Below are positions 1-8,105 of a stretch of DNA of 64,000 nt, in pieces. Made by a program: the position numbers and the translations under genes. Every line of letters begins with the position of its first letter. The stretch's first letter is position 1. Below the pieces are notes generated by a model, which was given only the letters and a program-made list of their open reading frames with translations, had not been told where the DNA came from and did no database searches. The stretch is taken from positions 1-64,000 of the forward strand of contig PNJV01000007.1 in NCBI GenBank assembly GCA_013822085.1, in the 5' to 3' direction. This stretch comes from Isosphaera sp. GTDB lineage: Bacteria; Planctomycetota; Phycisphaerae; Phycisphaerales; UBA1924.

Positions 1-69
1 TCCACATCATCATCCACATCCACATCATCCGCCCCGCCGCCCCCACAGACCCATCCCGGGCCGGGGCTG
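1..69. other. Window edge, short TCCACATC repeats
   Basis: This segment lies downstream of the minus-strand receiver gene. The first 32 bases are imperfect iterations of tccacatc/atc, which on the minus strand would read as an Asp/Val-rich stretch, so an unseen gene may begin or end at the edge. Nothing firmer can be said. Confidence 0.3.
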
Positions 70-684
70 TTACATCCAGAGCCCCTTCGCCCCCGACCCA
101 CCGCCCGGACCGGGCCACCGTCCAAGGTAGAACCGGCTCAGGCACCGCTGCAACACCTGGAGCATCAGCTCCAAGTCCGCAGCAGCTCGGTCCACCACCG
201 CAAAGGCCCCGACATGCAACGCCCGGGCCAGCTCGCGCCGCTCGTCCATCGAGGTCCGCGGCGACTTGATCACCACCGTCGGCGGGGGCTCGCGCAGCCG
301 TGAGAGCACGTCCAATATCCGCCCCCCACCGGCCTCTTCCTCCGATATCCCCCCGGCAACCCCCCCCGCTCGGCCCGTCTCACCCGCCGACCCGCTGCGC
401 CCGCCCGCCGGCTCATCAGCGCTGGGCGCGGGCCCGGTCGGCTCTCGCATCGGCAGGCCCAGGTCCACCACCGCGATGTGCACGCGCACCGACCTGATGG
501 CCCGCTCGGCCTCGGGAACCGACCCGGCACGAATCGATGTAACCCCAATCGGAGCAAGTACTTCGGATAAAGCATCGGCCCAGTGCGACCGGCTCCAGCG
601 CGGCTGGGTCAGCAGCAAGTTCAACCGCCCGACGCCCCCCGCGTCGCTGCTGTTGCCACCGCTGGATGTGCCCTCGTGACGCAT
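70..684 (-). CDS. Response-regulator receiver-like protein
   Basis: A protein of 204 residues resembling a single CheY-like receiver domain. After a Gly/Ser-rich N-terminus it runs RLNLLLTQP (first strand), then HIAVVDLGLPM, where the Asp of VVDLGLP sits at the usual phospho-acceptor position, then TVVIKSP with the conserved Lys region near the end of the fold. A Pro/Gly/Ala-rich insertion of about 35 residues separates the acceptor strand from the next helix, which is unusual for a receiver. There is no output domain, so it may act by protein interaction. The start is set at ATG 684; the open frame continues upstream to 810, but that part looks non-coding. No clear Shine-Dalgarno is visible. 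Partner kinase unknown. Confidence 0.6.
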   Translation of the reverse strand: MRHEGTSSGGNSSDAGGVGRLNLLLTQPRWSRSHWADALSEVLAPIGVTSIRAGSVPEAERAIRSVRVHIAVVDLGLPMREPTGPAPSADEPAGGRSGSAGETGRAGGVAGGISEEEAGGGRILDVLSRLREPPPTVVIKSPRTSMDERRELARALHVGAFAVVDRAAADLELMLQVLQRCLSRFYLGRWPGPGGGSGAKGLWM

Positions 685-1079
685 CACCACACGTGGGCCA
701 AAGCAAATCAAAGACCAATCAGAATCCGGCTGTGCGGCCCCCGCGGGGGGCTGTTCTGGGTCCCCTGCCAGACCCGGTCGCTGCACTGGGACCCGCAAAC
801 GAGCGACCAATGCTGCCAGCAGCCCGGGTCGGGAATCCGGCGTCTGCCGAATTGACAGCCCCCAGCACGCCCAAACGAGCCCCTCTGCGCCGTCCCCGCG
901 GGCATGGCGCAGCCCGCGAGTCCCCTGGCCTCAGACCCGCGGCCAGCCCCCACGCAGCCCTGGCCCGCCGGGGCCGAGGGACAGGCGTGCGTCCCTGATC
1001 GCACGGAGTGGGCCAAGATCCGGTCGGTTATGGGGGCGAGCGTTGCTCGCTGGCCCAGCCGCTGGTAGGGTCCCCGGTG
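685..1079. other. Intergenic region between divergent genes
   Basis: About 395 bases between the receiver gene (minus) and rmuC (plus). Open frames here look like GC-rich shadows. I found no convincing sigma70-type promoter, RNA gene or repeat. A TAGGGT hexamer sits 8 nt before the rmuC ATG, slightly too far for the leaderless pattern seen elsewhere in the window. Confidence 0.4.
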
Positions 1080-2579
1080 ATGACCACGGCTCAGCTGATC
1101 GTGCTGGTGGTGCTCCTGGCAGGAGCGGTGTGCGTGGCGGGGCTGCTGGCGTGGCGGTGGGCCGTGGAGCGGAGCGCGCTCGCTGAGGCCCGGGCGCGCC
1201 TGGAGGCCGACAGCGCCATGCGCCAGTCGCTGGCGGCGGATCTGCACACGGCCAGGCAGGAGCTGGGCTCGGCGCGGGCGCTGGCGGCGCAGCTGGGTCA
1301 GCGGATCGCCACCGACCAGGAGAAGCTCGAAGGCCTGGCGGCGGTGCACAGGCTTGAGTTGGACAAGGCCCAGGAGCTGGCCCAGGCCAAGATCGACTCG
1401 GCCGGCGCGCTGATGGCCCAGCTGCGGCAGGACCGCGAGGGCATGGACCGCCAGCTGCGCGAGTCGTTCGCCAAGCTCTCGGGCGACGCGCTGCGGGCCA
1501 GCCAGGAGCAGCTGATCGCCGTCGCCGAGCAGAAGTTCGCCGCCGCCCGGGCCGACGCCGACAAGGACCTGGCTGCGCGGCAGGTCGCGGTGGAGCGGCT
1601 CGTCGGGCCGATCGCCCAGACGCTCAGCAAGGCCGACGAGCAGATCCGCGAGCTGGAAAAGGAGCGGCAGAGGGCGTACGCCGGGCTCCGCGAGCAGATG
1701 ACCGCCGTCAACCAGGTCAGCGCCGAGCTGCGCCGCGAGACGGGCAACCTGGTGCGGGCCCTGCGCGACCCGAAGGTGCGGGGCACGTACGGGGAGGTGC
1801 AGCTGCGGCGCGTCGCGGAGCTTGCCGGGATGCGGGAGTACTGCGACTTTGTCGAGCAGGACCACCGGCGCGACGAAGACGGCGCTGCGCTGCGGCCGGA
1901 CATGATCGTGCGGCTGCCCAACGGGCGCGAGCTGGTCGTCGACGCCAAGGCCAACCTCAAGCCGTACCTCGACGCGCTGGAGGCGACGACCGAGCAGGAG
2001 CGCGAGCAGTCGCTCGACCGCTTCGCTGAGGGGATCGCTCGGCAGGCCGAGCAGCTGGCGGGCAAGCGGTACTGGAAGCAGTACCAGGGCTCGCCCGAGC
2101 AGACGGTGATGTTCGTGCCGGCGGACCAGTTCCTGGACGCGGCGCTGGCGCGTCGGCCGGGGCTGATCGAGGAGGCCGCCCAGCGGCGGGTGGTCTTCGC
2201 CACGCCGTCGACGCTGATCGCGCTGCTGCGCGCAGTTGCGGTGGGGTTCGCCGAGCTGCGCGTCACCGAGCACGCCCGGGAGATCCAGGGCCTTGGCAAG
2301 GAGCTCTCCGAGCGCGTGGCCAAGGTCGCCGAGCTTGTCGGCGATCTGGGCGAGCAGCTCGGCCGGACGAACAAGAAGTACAACGAGCTCGTCGGCTCGT
2401 GGGACACCCGGCTGGGCGTGACGCTGCGCAGGTTCCAGGAGCTGGCCGACCCCGCCAGCGAGCCCAGGGCACCCGAGCTTCTGGAGGTTGTCCCTCGGCG
2501 GTTGGCTGCGGCGCAGGTGGTGGCGCAGGTGGTAGCGATTCCGCCCGGGAGTGAAGCCCAGAGCGCCGGGGGCACGTAA
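1080..2579 (+). CDS. rmuC: RmuC family DNA recombination protein
   Basis: 499 residues. RmuC proteins are membrane-anchored coiled-coil proteins with a restriction-endonuclease-like core that limit inversions and other rearrangements. Visible here: an N-terminal membrane segment (about residues 4-24), a long charged coiled coil to about residue 230 (many Ala/Glu/Gln/Arg heptads), then the core with GTYGEVQLRRV, the VVDAKANLKPY strand carrying the Asp and Lys expected of the nuclease-like fold, and the YWKQYQ...VMFVPADQFLDAAL and PSTLIALLRAVA segments typical of the family. ATG 1080 gives the membrane segment at the very N-terminus, so the earlier in-frame ATG at 1008 is rejected. The next gene starts about 90 bases downstream on the same strand. 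Confidence 0.9.
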   Translation: MTTAQLIVLVVLLAGAVCVAGLLAWRWAVERSALAEARARLEADSAMRQSLAADLHTARQELGSARALAAQLGQRIATDQEKLEGLAAVHRLELDKAQELAQAKIDSAGALMAQLRQDREGMDRQLRESFAKLSGDALRASQEQLIAVAEQKFAAARADADKDLAARQVAVERLVGPIAQTLSKADEQIRELEKERQRAYAGLREQMTAVNQVSAELRRETGNLVRALRDPKVRGTYGEVQLRRVAELAGMREYCDFVEQDHRRDEDGAALRPDMIVRLPNGRELVVDAKANLKPYLDALEATTEQEREQSLDRFAEGIARQAEQLAGKRYWKQYQGSPEQTVMFVPADQFLDAALARRPGLIEEAAQRRVVFATPSTLIALLRAVAVGFAELRVTEHAREIQGLGKELSERVAKVAELVGDLGEQLGRTNKKYNELVGSWDTRLGVTLRRFQELADPASEPRAPELLEVVPRRLAAAQVVAQVVAIPPGSEAQSAGGT

Positions 2580-2666
2580 GGATTGGTGCGGGGGAGGACG
2601 GTGCCAGGGATGCGGGCGGGCGTGGGTGGCGGGCGGGTGGCGTGGGTGGAGACCCGGGAGCGCGCG

Positions 2667-4310
2667 ATGCGGCGTGATGCAGACCGTCCCAGCAGCGAGC
2701 GCAGCCCGCCGGGAGCGGCAGTGGTCGTTGCAGCGGCGCTGGCGGCGCTCGGCGCAGCTGGGCAGGTCGGTGCTGCGCGGGCCCAGTGGCCCGGCCAGAC
2801 CGCGTCGGAGCAGCCGGGGTTGACCCGACCCGCGTCGGCCCAGCCGGCCCGCCCGAGCACGCCGCGCCCGCCCACGCCCGCGACGACGCCCCCGCCAAGG
2901 CCCGCCGGCACGCCGGCGCCCGCGGTGCGGCCGGAGATCGAGCCCGGGCCCGGCCTGCCCAAGAGCGGGGCGGTCACGCTGGTTGCGCGCGGGGTCATCC
3001 CCGCGACGCTGACCGACGCGTCCGGTCTGAGCGAGCGGCTCGGCAGCGGCACGCCGCACAACCGGCTCGGGGCGATGGGGTCGTCGATCGCCTACGCGGG
3101 CAGCGGCGTCAACTACCTGATGCTCGCCGATCGGGGGGCCTTCGACGGCGCCGAGGCGTACCGGACGCGCGTGCAGCTGGCTCGGCTGACCATGGCCCAG
3201 GGCTGGACGCAGCGGCTGGGGGCTGGGTGGGTGCAGGAGCTGCGGTTCGAGCTGCTGGGGACGACGCTGCTGGTGGACGGGGCCGGGGCGAGCCTGCTGG
3301 GCAAGTCCGACGAGATCGGGCCGCCCGGCTCGGTGCGCCGGCTGGACCCGGAGGGCCTGGCGCTGCTGGCGGACCGGCGGATGGTCATCGCCGACGAGTA
3401 CGGACCGCACCTGCTTGTGTTCGGCGCCGCGGGCCGGCTCGAGCGCTCGATCGCCGTTCCCGGGGCGATGGCGGTGGCTCGCCCCAGCGCCGACGCGGCC
3501 CAGGAGCTGCGCGAGAACGCCTCGGGCCGGGCACCAAACAGGGGCTTTGAGGGCGTGGCTGTCAGCGGTGACGGCTCGGTGGCGCTGGCGGTGCTGCAGG
3601 GGCCGCTGATCCAGGACGGCGGGGCCCAGGGGCGCTACGTGCGGCTCTTGGAGGTGCCGCTGGGGCCTGGTGATGTTGCCGGCGGGGGGGCTGCGCCAGC
3701 GGGGCCTGCTGGGGCGGGGGTCGGGGAGCGGGCGGGGGCGGCGCAGGGGCCAGGGGTCGGTGGCGTGCAGTACGTCTACCCGCTGGACGAGCCGGGGATG
3801 CTGCTGACCGAGGCGGTGTGGCTCGGCCCGGGGCGCTATCTGGTGCTCGAAGGCGACGCCCTGCCGGGGGCTGAGTCCAGGGGCAAGCGGGTCTACGTCG
3901 TGGAGACCGGCGGCGCGACGGACGTGACGGGGCTGGATCGGCTGGACGAGGGCTTGATGGGGCGGGGCGGCCCCGGGGGGGCGCCGGTGCGGCCGGTGCG
4001 CAAGCTGCGCCTGCTGGACCTGCTGGACCCTGCCTGGGGGCTTGAGGCGTCGCAGGTCCCGGCCAAGATCGAGGGGATGACGCTTGGGCCGAAGCTCGAC
4101 GCGGCCCGGCGGACGCTGGTGATCACCAGCGACAACGACTTCAAGGCCGACGAGCCCACGCGTGTGTGGATGTTCGCCCTGCCGGCCTCGCTGGTGCCCG
4201 AGCCGACGCGCTTCACGGCCCCGCTGGTGGCGCAGTTCGGCGTGACGCCGCCGGAAGCGCCGCGCCGCGGCGGCCGTCCGGCGCAGGGGCGGCCTCAGCC
4301 CCGGCCGTGA
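2667..4310 (+). CDS. Secreted phytase-like esterase-domain protein
   Basis: 547 residues, resembling the esterase-like activity of phytase family (Pfam PF13449), a beta-propeller group of secreted hydrolase-like proteins. ATG 2667 is preceded by CCGGGAG at suitable spacing and begins an arginine-rich n-region followed by an Ala/Val-rich core ending near ARAQ, a good export signal. A Pro/Ala linker (about residues 45-95) leads to the propeller, with SGLSERLG, LADRGAFDG, a DPEGLALL strand, RGFEGVAV, LEGDAL and a C-terminal KIEGMTL...ITSDNDF stretch; acidic repeats of the EG(L/V/M) type are characteristic of this family. Substrate unknown. Its 3' end overlaps the convergent lipB by 16 bases. Confidence 0.75.
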   Translation: MRRDADRPSSERSPPGAAVVVAAALAALGAAGQVGAARAQWPGQTASEQPGLTRPASAQPARPSTPRPPTPATTPPPRPAGTPAPAVRPEIEPGPGLPKSGAVTLVARGVIPATLTDASGLSERLGSGTPHNRLGAMGSSIAYAGSGVNYLMLADRGAFDGAEAYRTRVQLARLTMAQGWTQRLGAGWVQELRFELLGTTLLVDGAGASLLGKSDEIGPPGSVRRLDPEGLALLADRRMVIADEYGPHLLVFGAAGRLERSIAVPGAMAVARPSADAAQELRENASGRAPNRGFEGVAVSGDGSVALAVLQGPLIQDGGAQGRYVRLLEVPLGPGDVAGGGAAPAGPAGAGVGERAGAAQGPGVGGVQYVYPLDEPGMLLTEAVWLGPGRYLVLEGDALPGAESRGKRVYVVETGGATDVTGLDRLDEGLMGRGGPGGAPVRPVRKLRLLDLLDPAWGLEASQVPAKIEGMTLGPKLDAARRTLVITSDNDFKADEPTRVWMFALPASLVPEPTRFTAPLVAQFGVTPPEAPRRGGRPAQGRPQPRP

Positions 4311-5122
4311 GGCTGGGACCGGAGCGCGCCGGCGAAGCGCGCAGCCAGGGCGGCGGCCAGGGCGTGCTTGACATCGGCCATCGGCGGGCAGGCGGGCCCC
4401 AGCTCGGTGCGCAGCGAGGTCACGGGTCGGCCGTGGAGGCCGCAGGGGACGATCAGCCCGAAGTGCTCCAGGTTGGTGGTCACGTTCAGGGCCAGGCCGT
4501 GCATCGAGACCCATCGGCGGACCCGGATGCCGATGGCCGCGACCTTGCGCATCGCCGCGGGCGTGTCGGCCGGCGCGCCCACCCAGACGCCGGTGGCGCC
4601 GGGGTCGCGCCCGGCGCGCAGGCCCAGGCCCTGGCAGACGTCGATCACGGCGCCCTCGAGCAATCGCACATAATCATGGAGTCGCAGGCGGAGCGCGTTG
4701 AGGTCGGCGATGGGGTAGGCGACCAGCTGGCCCGGGCCGTGGTAGGTGATGTCGCCGCCGCGGTCGGTGGCGGCGAGGGCCACGCCGTGGGCGGCCAGGG
4801 CGGCCGGGTGCGCCAGCAGGTGCCCGGCGACGCCCGGGCGGCGCGAGATGGTGATGACCGGGTCGTGCTCGACGAGCAGGAGCGTGGCTGGGGCCAGGGC
4901 CGGGTCCTGCGGCGCGTCTCGGCGTGCCAGGCGGTCGAGCAAGGCCGCTTCCTGGACGGCACAGGCGGCGTGGTAATCCATCCGGCCCAGGTCGATGGTG
5001 CACAACGCTGGGCCCGCCGCGGGGGCGACGAGCCCGAGCTGCGCCCGCGGGGCGAGCGGGAGGAGCCACAGCGGGGTGGGAAGCGTGACGGGCATGGGAT
5101 GGCGCGTTGTCAATTGCGGCAT
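4295..5122 (-). CDS. lipB: Lipoyl(octanoyl) transferase LipB
   Basis: Transfers octanoate from octanoyl-ACP to lipoyl domains of the 2-oxoacid dehydrogenases and the glycine cleavage H protein, the first step of de novo lipoate synthesis in the cytoplasm. Diagnostic motifs are RGGDITYHGPGQLVAYPI, the KVAAIGIRV segment carrying the catalytic Lys, SMHGLALNV and GLIVPCGLHGRPV with the acyl-accepting Cys. Start is uncertain: ATG 5122 (275 aa) or ATG 5095 (266 aa) are both plausible, and neither has a Shine-Dalgarno. An in-frame ATG at 5158 would overlap the lpxA start codon and is unlikely. Runs divergently from lpxA; its 3' end overlaps the convergent esterase-like gene. Confidence 0.9.
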   Translation of the reverse strand: MPQLTTRHPMPVTLPTPLWLLPLAPRAQLGLVAPAAGPALCTIDLGRMDYHAACAVQEAALLDRLARRDAPQDPALAPATLLLVEHDPVITISRRPGVAGHLLAHPAALAAHGVALAATDRGGDITYHGPGQLVAYPIADLNALRLRLHDYVRLLEGAVIDVCQGLGLRAGRDPGATGVWVGAPADTPAAMRKVAAIGIRVRRWVSMHGLALNVTTNLEHFGLIVPCGLHGRPVTSLRTELGPACPPMADVKHALAAALAARFAGALRSQPHGRG

Positions 5123-5145
5123 GTTAGGGAACGGGGTGGTGTCGC

Positions 5146-5151
5146 TATAGT
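5146..5151 (+). promoter_or_regulatory. Putative -10 element of lpxA (leaderless)
   Basis: TATAGT lies 5 nt before the lpxA ATG, so a transcript starting at normal -10 spacing would begin at the start codon. No Shine-Dalgarno is present and no good -35 is visible. Confidence 0.55.
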
Positions 5152-5156
5152 CGGCC

Positions 5157-5990
5157 ATGGCGATCCATCCAACAGCGGTGGTTAGTGCAGAGGCACAGCT
5201 CGGGAGCGGGGTAGAGATCGGGCCGTGGTGCGTGATCAGCGGCCCGGTGGTGCTCGGCGACGGCGTTCGGCTGCGAGAACGCGTGAGCATCGCCGGGCGG
5301 TCACGGATCGGGGCTGGGACGGAAGTGTGGCCGGGGGCGTGCCTGGGGTTCGAGCCGCAGGACGCCAAGTTCGACCGCGCCAAGGGGTCGCCCGGCATCG
5401 AGGTCGGGCCCGGGAGCAAGCTGCGCGAGAACGTGACGATCCACGCGGCCAGCAGCGGCAAGGAGGTCCCCACGCGCGTGGGCGCGCGGTGCTTCATGAT
5501 GGCCGGCGCGCACGTGGGCCACGACGTGCAGGTCGGCGACGACGTGACGCTGGTCAACGCCACGGTGCTGGGCGGTCACAGCATCGTGGGCGACCGGGCG
5601 ATCATCAGCGGGCTGTGCGCGGTGCACCAGCACACGCGGGTGGGGCGGCTGTCGATGATGTCGGGGGGCTCGGAGGTTTCGACGGACGTCCCGCCGTTCT
5701 GCGTGGCCTGGGGCCGCAACGCGCTGAGCGGGGTGAACCTGGTGGGGATGCGGCGTGCGGGGATCCCGCGCGATCAGATCACCGAGGTCAGGCGGGCGTT
5801 CGACGACCTGCTGCGCAAGTGGGCCGGTCGGCAGGAGACGGTCGCCGAGCTGGAGCGCCGCGGGGCGTCGTGCCCGCCGCTGCTGGAGATGGCCCGGTTC
5901 ATCTCGGAGTCGAAGCGGTCGCTGTGCGTGTACCGGCGTGCCATGCTGCCGCGCGACGACGGGACGATCGCCGAGGAAGCGGGGATATGA
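5157..5990 (+). CDS. lpxA: UDP-N-acetylglucosamine acyltransferase LpxA
   Basis: 277 residues. LpxA performs the first step of lipid A synthesis, adding a 3-hydroxyacyl chain to UDP-GlcNAc. The N-terminal two thirds is a left-handed beta-helix of hexapeptide repeats starting IHPTAVV, IGPWCVI and VVLGDGV; the GAHVGHD segment carries the catalytic His region; the C-terminal third is the helical domain (RAFDDLLRKWAG). It shows that the organism makes lipid A and hence a Gram-negative outer membrane, together with waaA and gmhA in this window. First gene of a plus-strand cluster running to aroB; its stop overlaps the next start as ATGA. Confidence 0.93.
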   Translation: MAIHPTAVVSAEAQLGSGVEIGPWCVISGPVVLGDGVRLRERVSIAGRSRIGAGTEVWPGACLGFEPQDAKFDRAKGSPGIEVGPGSKLRENVTIHAASSGKEVPTRVGARCFMMAGAHVGHDVQVGDDVTLVNATVLGGHSIVGDRAIISGLCAVHQHTRVGRLSMMSGGSEVSTDVPPFCVAWGRNALSGVNLVGMRRAGIPRDQITEVRRAFDDLLRKWAGRQETVAELERRGASCPPLLEMARFISESKRSLCVYRRAMLPRDDGTIAEEAGI

Positions 5991-6844
5991 GCGCCGGGGG
6001 CTCGGGCCGGCTGTGCGTGCTGGGCTCGGGGTCCAAGGGGAACTCGGCGGTGGTGTGCGCCGGGGGCGAGGTGGTGCTGGTGGACCTGGGGCTCTCGCCG
6101 CGGCTGACCGAGGCGCGGCTCGCCCAGGTGGGCCTGAGCCTCGGGGCGGTGACGGGGGCGCTGCTGACCCACCTGGATATGGACCACTGCCATCCGGGGT
6201 GGTGCCAGGGGAGCGGCGCCCTGCCCCGCGGCGCCGAGGTCTGCGTGGCGGGCGCGCACGGCGATCGCGCCGGCCGCCGCGGCCTCAACGGCGGGCGCGT
6301 GCGGCACTTCGAGGGCGAGTTCGTCACGCGCGGCGGGCTGACGGTGCTCCCGCTGATGCAGCTCCACGACGAGCTGGGCGTGGCCGCGTTCCGGGTGGGG
6401 CTCCCAGGGCGCGGCTGGCTGGGCTTTGCCACCGACATCGGCCGGGTCACCGACGAGCTGATCGCCCACCTGCACGGCGTGGACGTGCTGGCCATCGAGT
6501 CGAACTACTGCCCGGTGATGCAGGCGGCGTCGGACAGGCCGGGGTTCCTCAAGCGGCGGATCATGGGCGGGTGGGGGCACCTGTCCAACCAGGATGCGGC
6601 GCGGGCCACGGCGGCGATCGAGCCGCGCGAGCACGCGGTCTTCCTGCACCTATCGCGCGACTGCAACGACCCGGACCTGGTCTGGCGGATGCACGAGGGC
6701 GCCGACTACGCGGTGACGATCTCCTCGGCCGACGAGCCCACGCGGTGGGTGCCGGTGCGCCCGGCGGCTGCGCCGGCCGGAACGCTGATGGGCGCAGCCG
6801 GGGGCGTCGGGGCGCAGCGAGCGGCGCGGGGCGTGCTGTGGTAG
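5987..6844 (+). CDS. Metallo-beta-lactamase fold hydrolase (YycJ/WalJ-like)
   Basis: 285 residues. Resembles the YycJ/phosphoribosyl cyclic phosphodiesterase branch of the metallo-beta-lactamase fold: LGSGSKGNSAVV near the N-terminus, LLTHLDMDHCHPG at the metal site, then MQLHDELG, TDIGRVT, IESNYCPVM, GHLSNQDA and LHLSRDCNDP. The metal motif is odd: the usual HxHxDH is HxDxDH here, with the second His replaced by Asp. The start overlaps the lpxA stop by four bases, so the two are translationally coupled. The C-terminal 40 residues are Ala/Gly-rich. Substrate cannot be predicted; nuclease or phosphodiesterase activity is the family expectation. Confidence 0.75.
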   Translation: MSAGGSGRLCVLGSGSKGNSAVVCAGGEVVLVDLGLSPRLTEARLAQVGLSLGAVTGALLTHLDMDHCHPGWCQGSGALPRGAEVCVAGAHGDRAGRRGLNGGRVRHFEGEFVTRGGLTVLPLMQLHDELGVAAFRVGLPGRGWLGFATDIGRVTDELIAHLHGVDVLAIESNYCPVMQAASDRPGFLKRRIMGGWGHLSNQDAARATAAIEPREHAVFLHLSRDCNDPDLVWRMHEGADYAVTISSADEPTRWVPVRPAAAPAGTLMGAAGGVGAQRAARGVLW

Positions 6845-6929
6845 CCTTGCGGGCGTGCGCGCCGCGGGCGTTCGCGGGGCGACGGCGGGCGTGAGCCGGG
6901 CCGGCGTGGGATCACAACGAGAGAGAGCC

Positions 6930-7721
6930 ATGAGCAAGGGCGCGGCAAAGAAGCGAACGAAAAAGGCTGGGACCAAGGCCCCGGCTGCTGCACGGGCCAA
7001 GGCCCCCAAGGTGGCCCCCGCCACGCCCGCCACGCCCCCCGCCCCCGCCACGCCCGCCCGCAGCGGCGCGCGGGCGACCAGCGGCGCGCCCAAGGCCAAG
7101 CCGGCCGGGGCCAAGCCGGCCAAGACCAAGCCCAACGCCGCGGCTAAATCCAGCGGTAAGTCCAAGGCCAAGCCCGCTGCGACTAAGGCCAAGCCGGCAG
7201 CGGCCAAGACGCCCGCCAGCGCCACGCCACGCAGCAAGACCAAGCCCACCAGCCCACCGGCGGTGACCGTGCGCGAGCGCCAGGAGGCCGCGGCCCGCGC
7301 GCTGGCGGTCGCGGCGGCGTGGTCGCTGCACGCCGACAAGTGCCAGGACGTGCGCGTGCTGGACGTGCGCGGGCTCTCCAGCGTCGCCGATTACTACGTG
7401 CTGGCCTCGGGCACCTCGGACCGGCAGATGCGCGGCGCCTCCGACAACGCCGCCGAGCTGGCCGGGCGTCTCGGGCACGAGGTGGTCCGCCAGGACATCG
7501 ACGACCGCACGACCTGGGTGGTGCTCGACTGCGTGGACGTGCTGGTGCACGTCTTCGAGCCGGCCACGCGGGCGCACTACGACCTGGAGACCATGTGGGG
7601 CGACGCCAAGGCCGTCGACTGGCGCGCCGAGCCCGGGGCGGCCCCCGGCGGGCCGGGGCGCGGCATCAGGGCGCGGCGCGTCGTCGAGCCGGCCCATGAG
7701 GGCGCCCCGGGCGAGGCCTAA
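6930..7721 (+). CDS. rsfS: Ribosomal silencing factor RsfS with histone-like tail
   Basis: 263 residues. RsfS binds ribosomal protein uL14 and blocks joining of the subunits when nutrients are scarce. The conserved domain occupies about residues 120-235, with LDVRGLSSVADYYVLASGTS, DDRTTWVVLDCVDVLVHVF and the typical ending YDLETMWGDAKAVDW. The first 115 residues are an extension of Lys, Ala and Pro repeats (AKPAGAKPAKTK-like), similar in composition to histone H1 tails and absent from most RsfS. ATG 6930 follows a GAGAGAGA purine stretch; an upstream in-frame ATG at 6855 lacks one. A further tail of 25 residues follows the domain. Lies 12 bases before panD. Confidence 0.88.
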   Translation: MSKGAAKKRTKKAGTKAPAAARAKAPKVAPATPATPPAPATPARSGARATSGAPKAKPAGAKPAKTKPNAAAKSSGKSKAKPAATKAKPAAAKTPASATPRSKTKPTSPPAVTVRERQEAAARALAVAAAWSLHADKCQDVRVLDVRGLSSVADYYVLASGTSDRQMRGASDNAAELAGRLGHEVVRQDIDDRTTWVVLDCVDVLVHVFEPATRAHYDLETMWGDAKAVDWRAEPGAAPGGPGRGIRARRVVEPAHEGAPGEA

Positions 7722-7733
7722 ACTGGCCACCTC

Positions 7734-8105
7734 ATGCTTCGCAAGGTGCTCTTTGGCAAGATCCACATGGCACGCGTCACGGCGTGCAGGCCCGAGTACG
7801 TCGGCTCGATCACCATCGACCAGGACCTGCTCGACGCGAGCGGGATCCGCGTCAGCGACGCGGTGGCGGTGGCCAACTGTCGCAACGGCGAGCGTTTCGA
7901 GACGTACGTCTTCCGCGGGGAGCGCGGGAGCGGCGTGATCGAGATCAACGGGGCCGCGGCCCACCTGGTCGAGCCCGGCGACCGCGTGATCGTGATGCAC
8001 TACGCGCTGATGACCGACGCCGAGTACCGCGAGCACCGCCCGCGCGTGGCCGTGATCGGCGAGGGCAACGCCATCGCCCAGCGGATCAGCTATGACCCGT
8101 CCTAG
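7734..8105 (+). CDS. panD: Aspartate 1-decarboxylase PanD
   Basis: 123 residues. Makes beta-alanine from aspartate for pantothenate and CoA synthesis. It is a pyruvoyl enzyme made by self-cleavage of a proenzyme at Gly24-Ser25, and that dipeptide is present at exactly those residues (PEYVGSITID). Other family features: MLRKVLFGKIHMARVT at the start, TYVFRGERGSGVIEINGAAAH, and the GDRVIVMHYALM strand near the end. Follows rsfS by 12 bases and overlaps aroB by 14 bases, which suggests coupled translation. Confidence 0.95.
   Translation: MLRKVLFGKIHMARVTACRPEYVGSITIDQDLLDASGIRVSDAVAVANCRNGERFETYVFRGERGSGVIEINGAAAHLVEPGDRVIVMHYALMTDAEYREHRPRVAVIGEGNAIAQRISYDPS

Noticed and set aside
1-32. CRISPR-like or satellite repeat at the left edge
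   Set aside because: Units are 8-12 bases, imperfect and without spacers; looks like a simple-sequence stretch.
708-4514. 1,268-codon open frame on the minus strand
   Set aside because: Antisense shadow of rmuC and the esterase-like gene; composition is Arg/Pro/Leu/Gln-rich without any family signature, expected in very GC-rich DNA.
5096-5158. LipB starting at ATG 5158
   Set aside because: Would overlap the divergent lpxA start codon and add residues not typical of LipB; later ATGs suffice.
7719-7724. Leaderless -10 for panD (TAAACT), gmhA (TACCAT, 22615) and sucC (TACCAT)
   Set aside because: The hexamers are 9 nt from the start codons, outside the 5-7 nt window of the clear cases; left out of the count.
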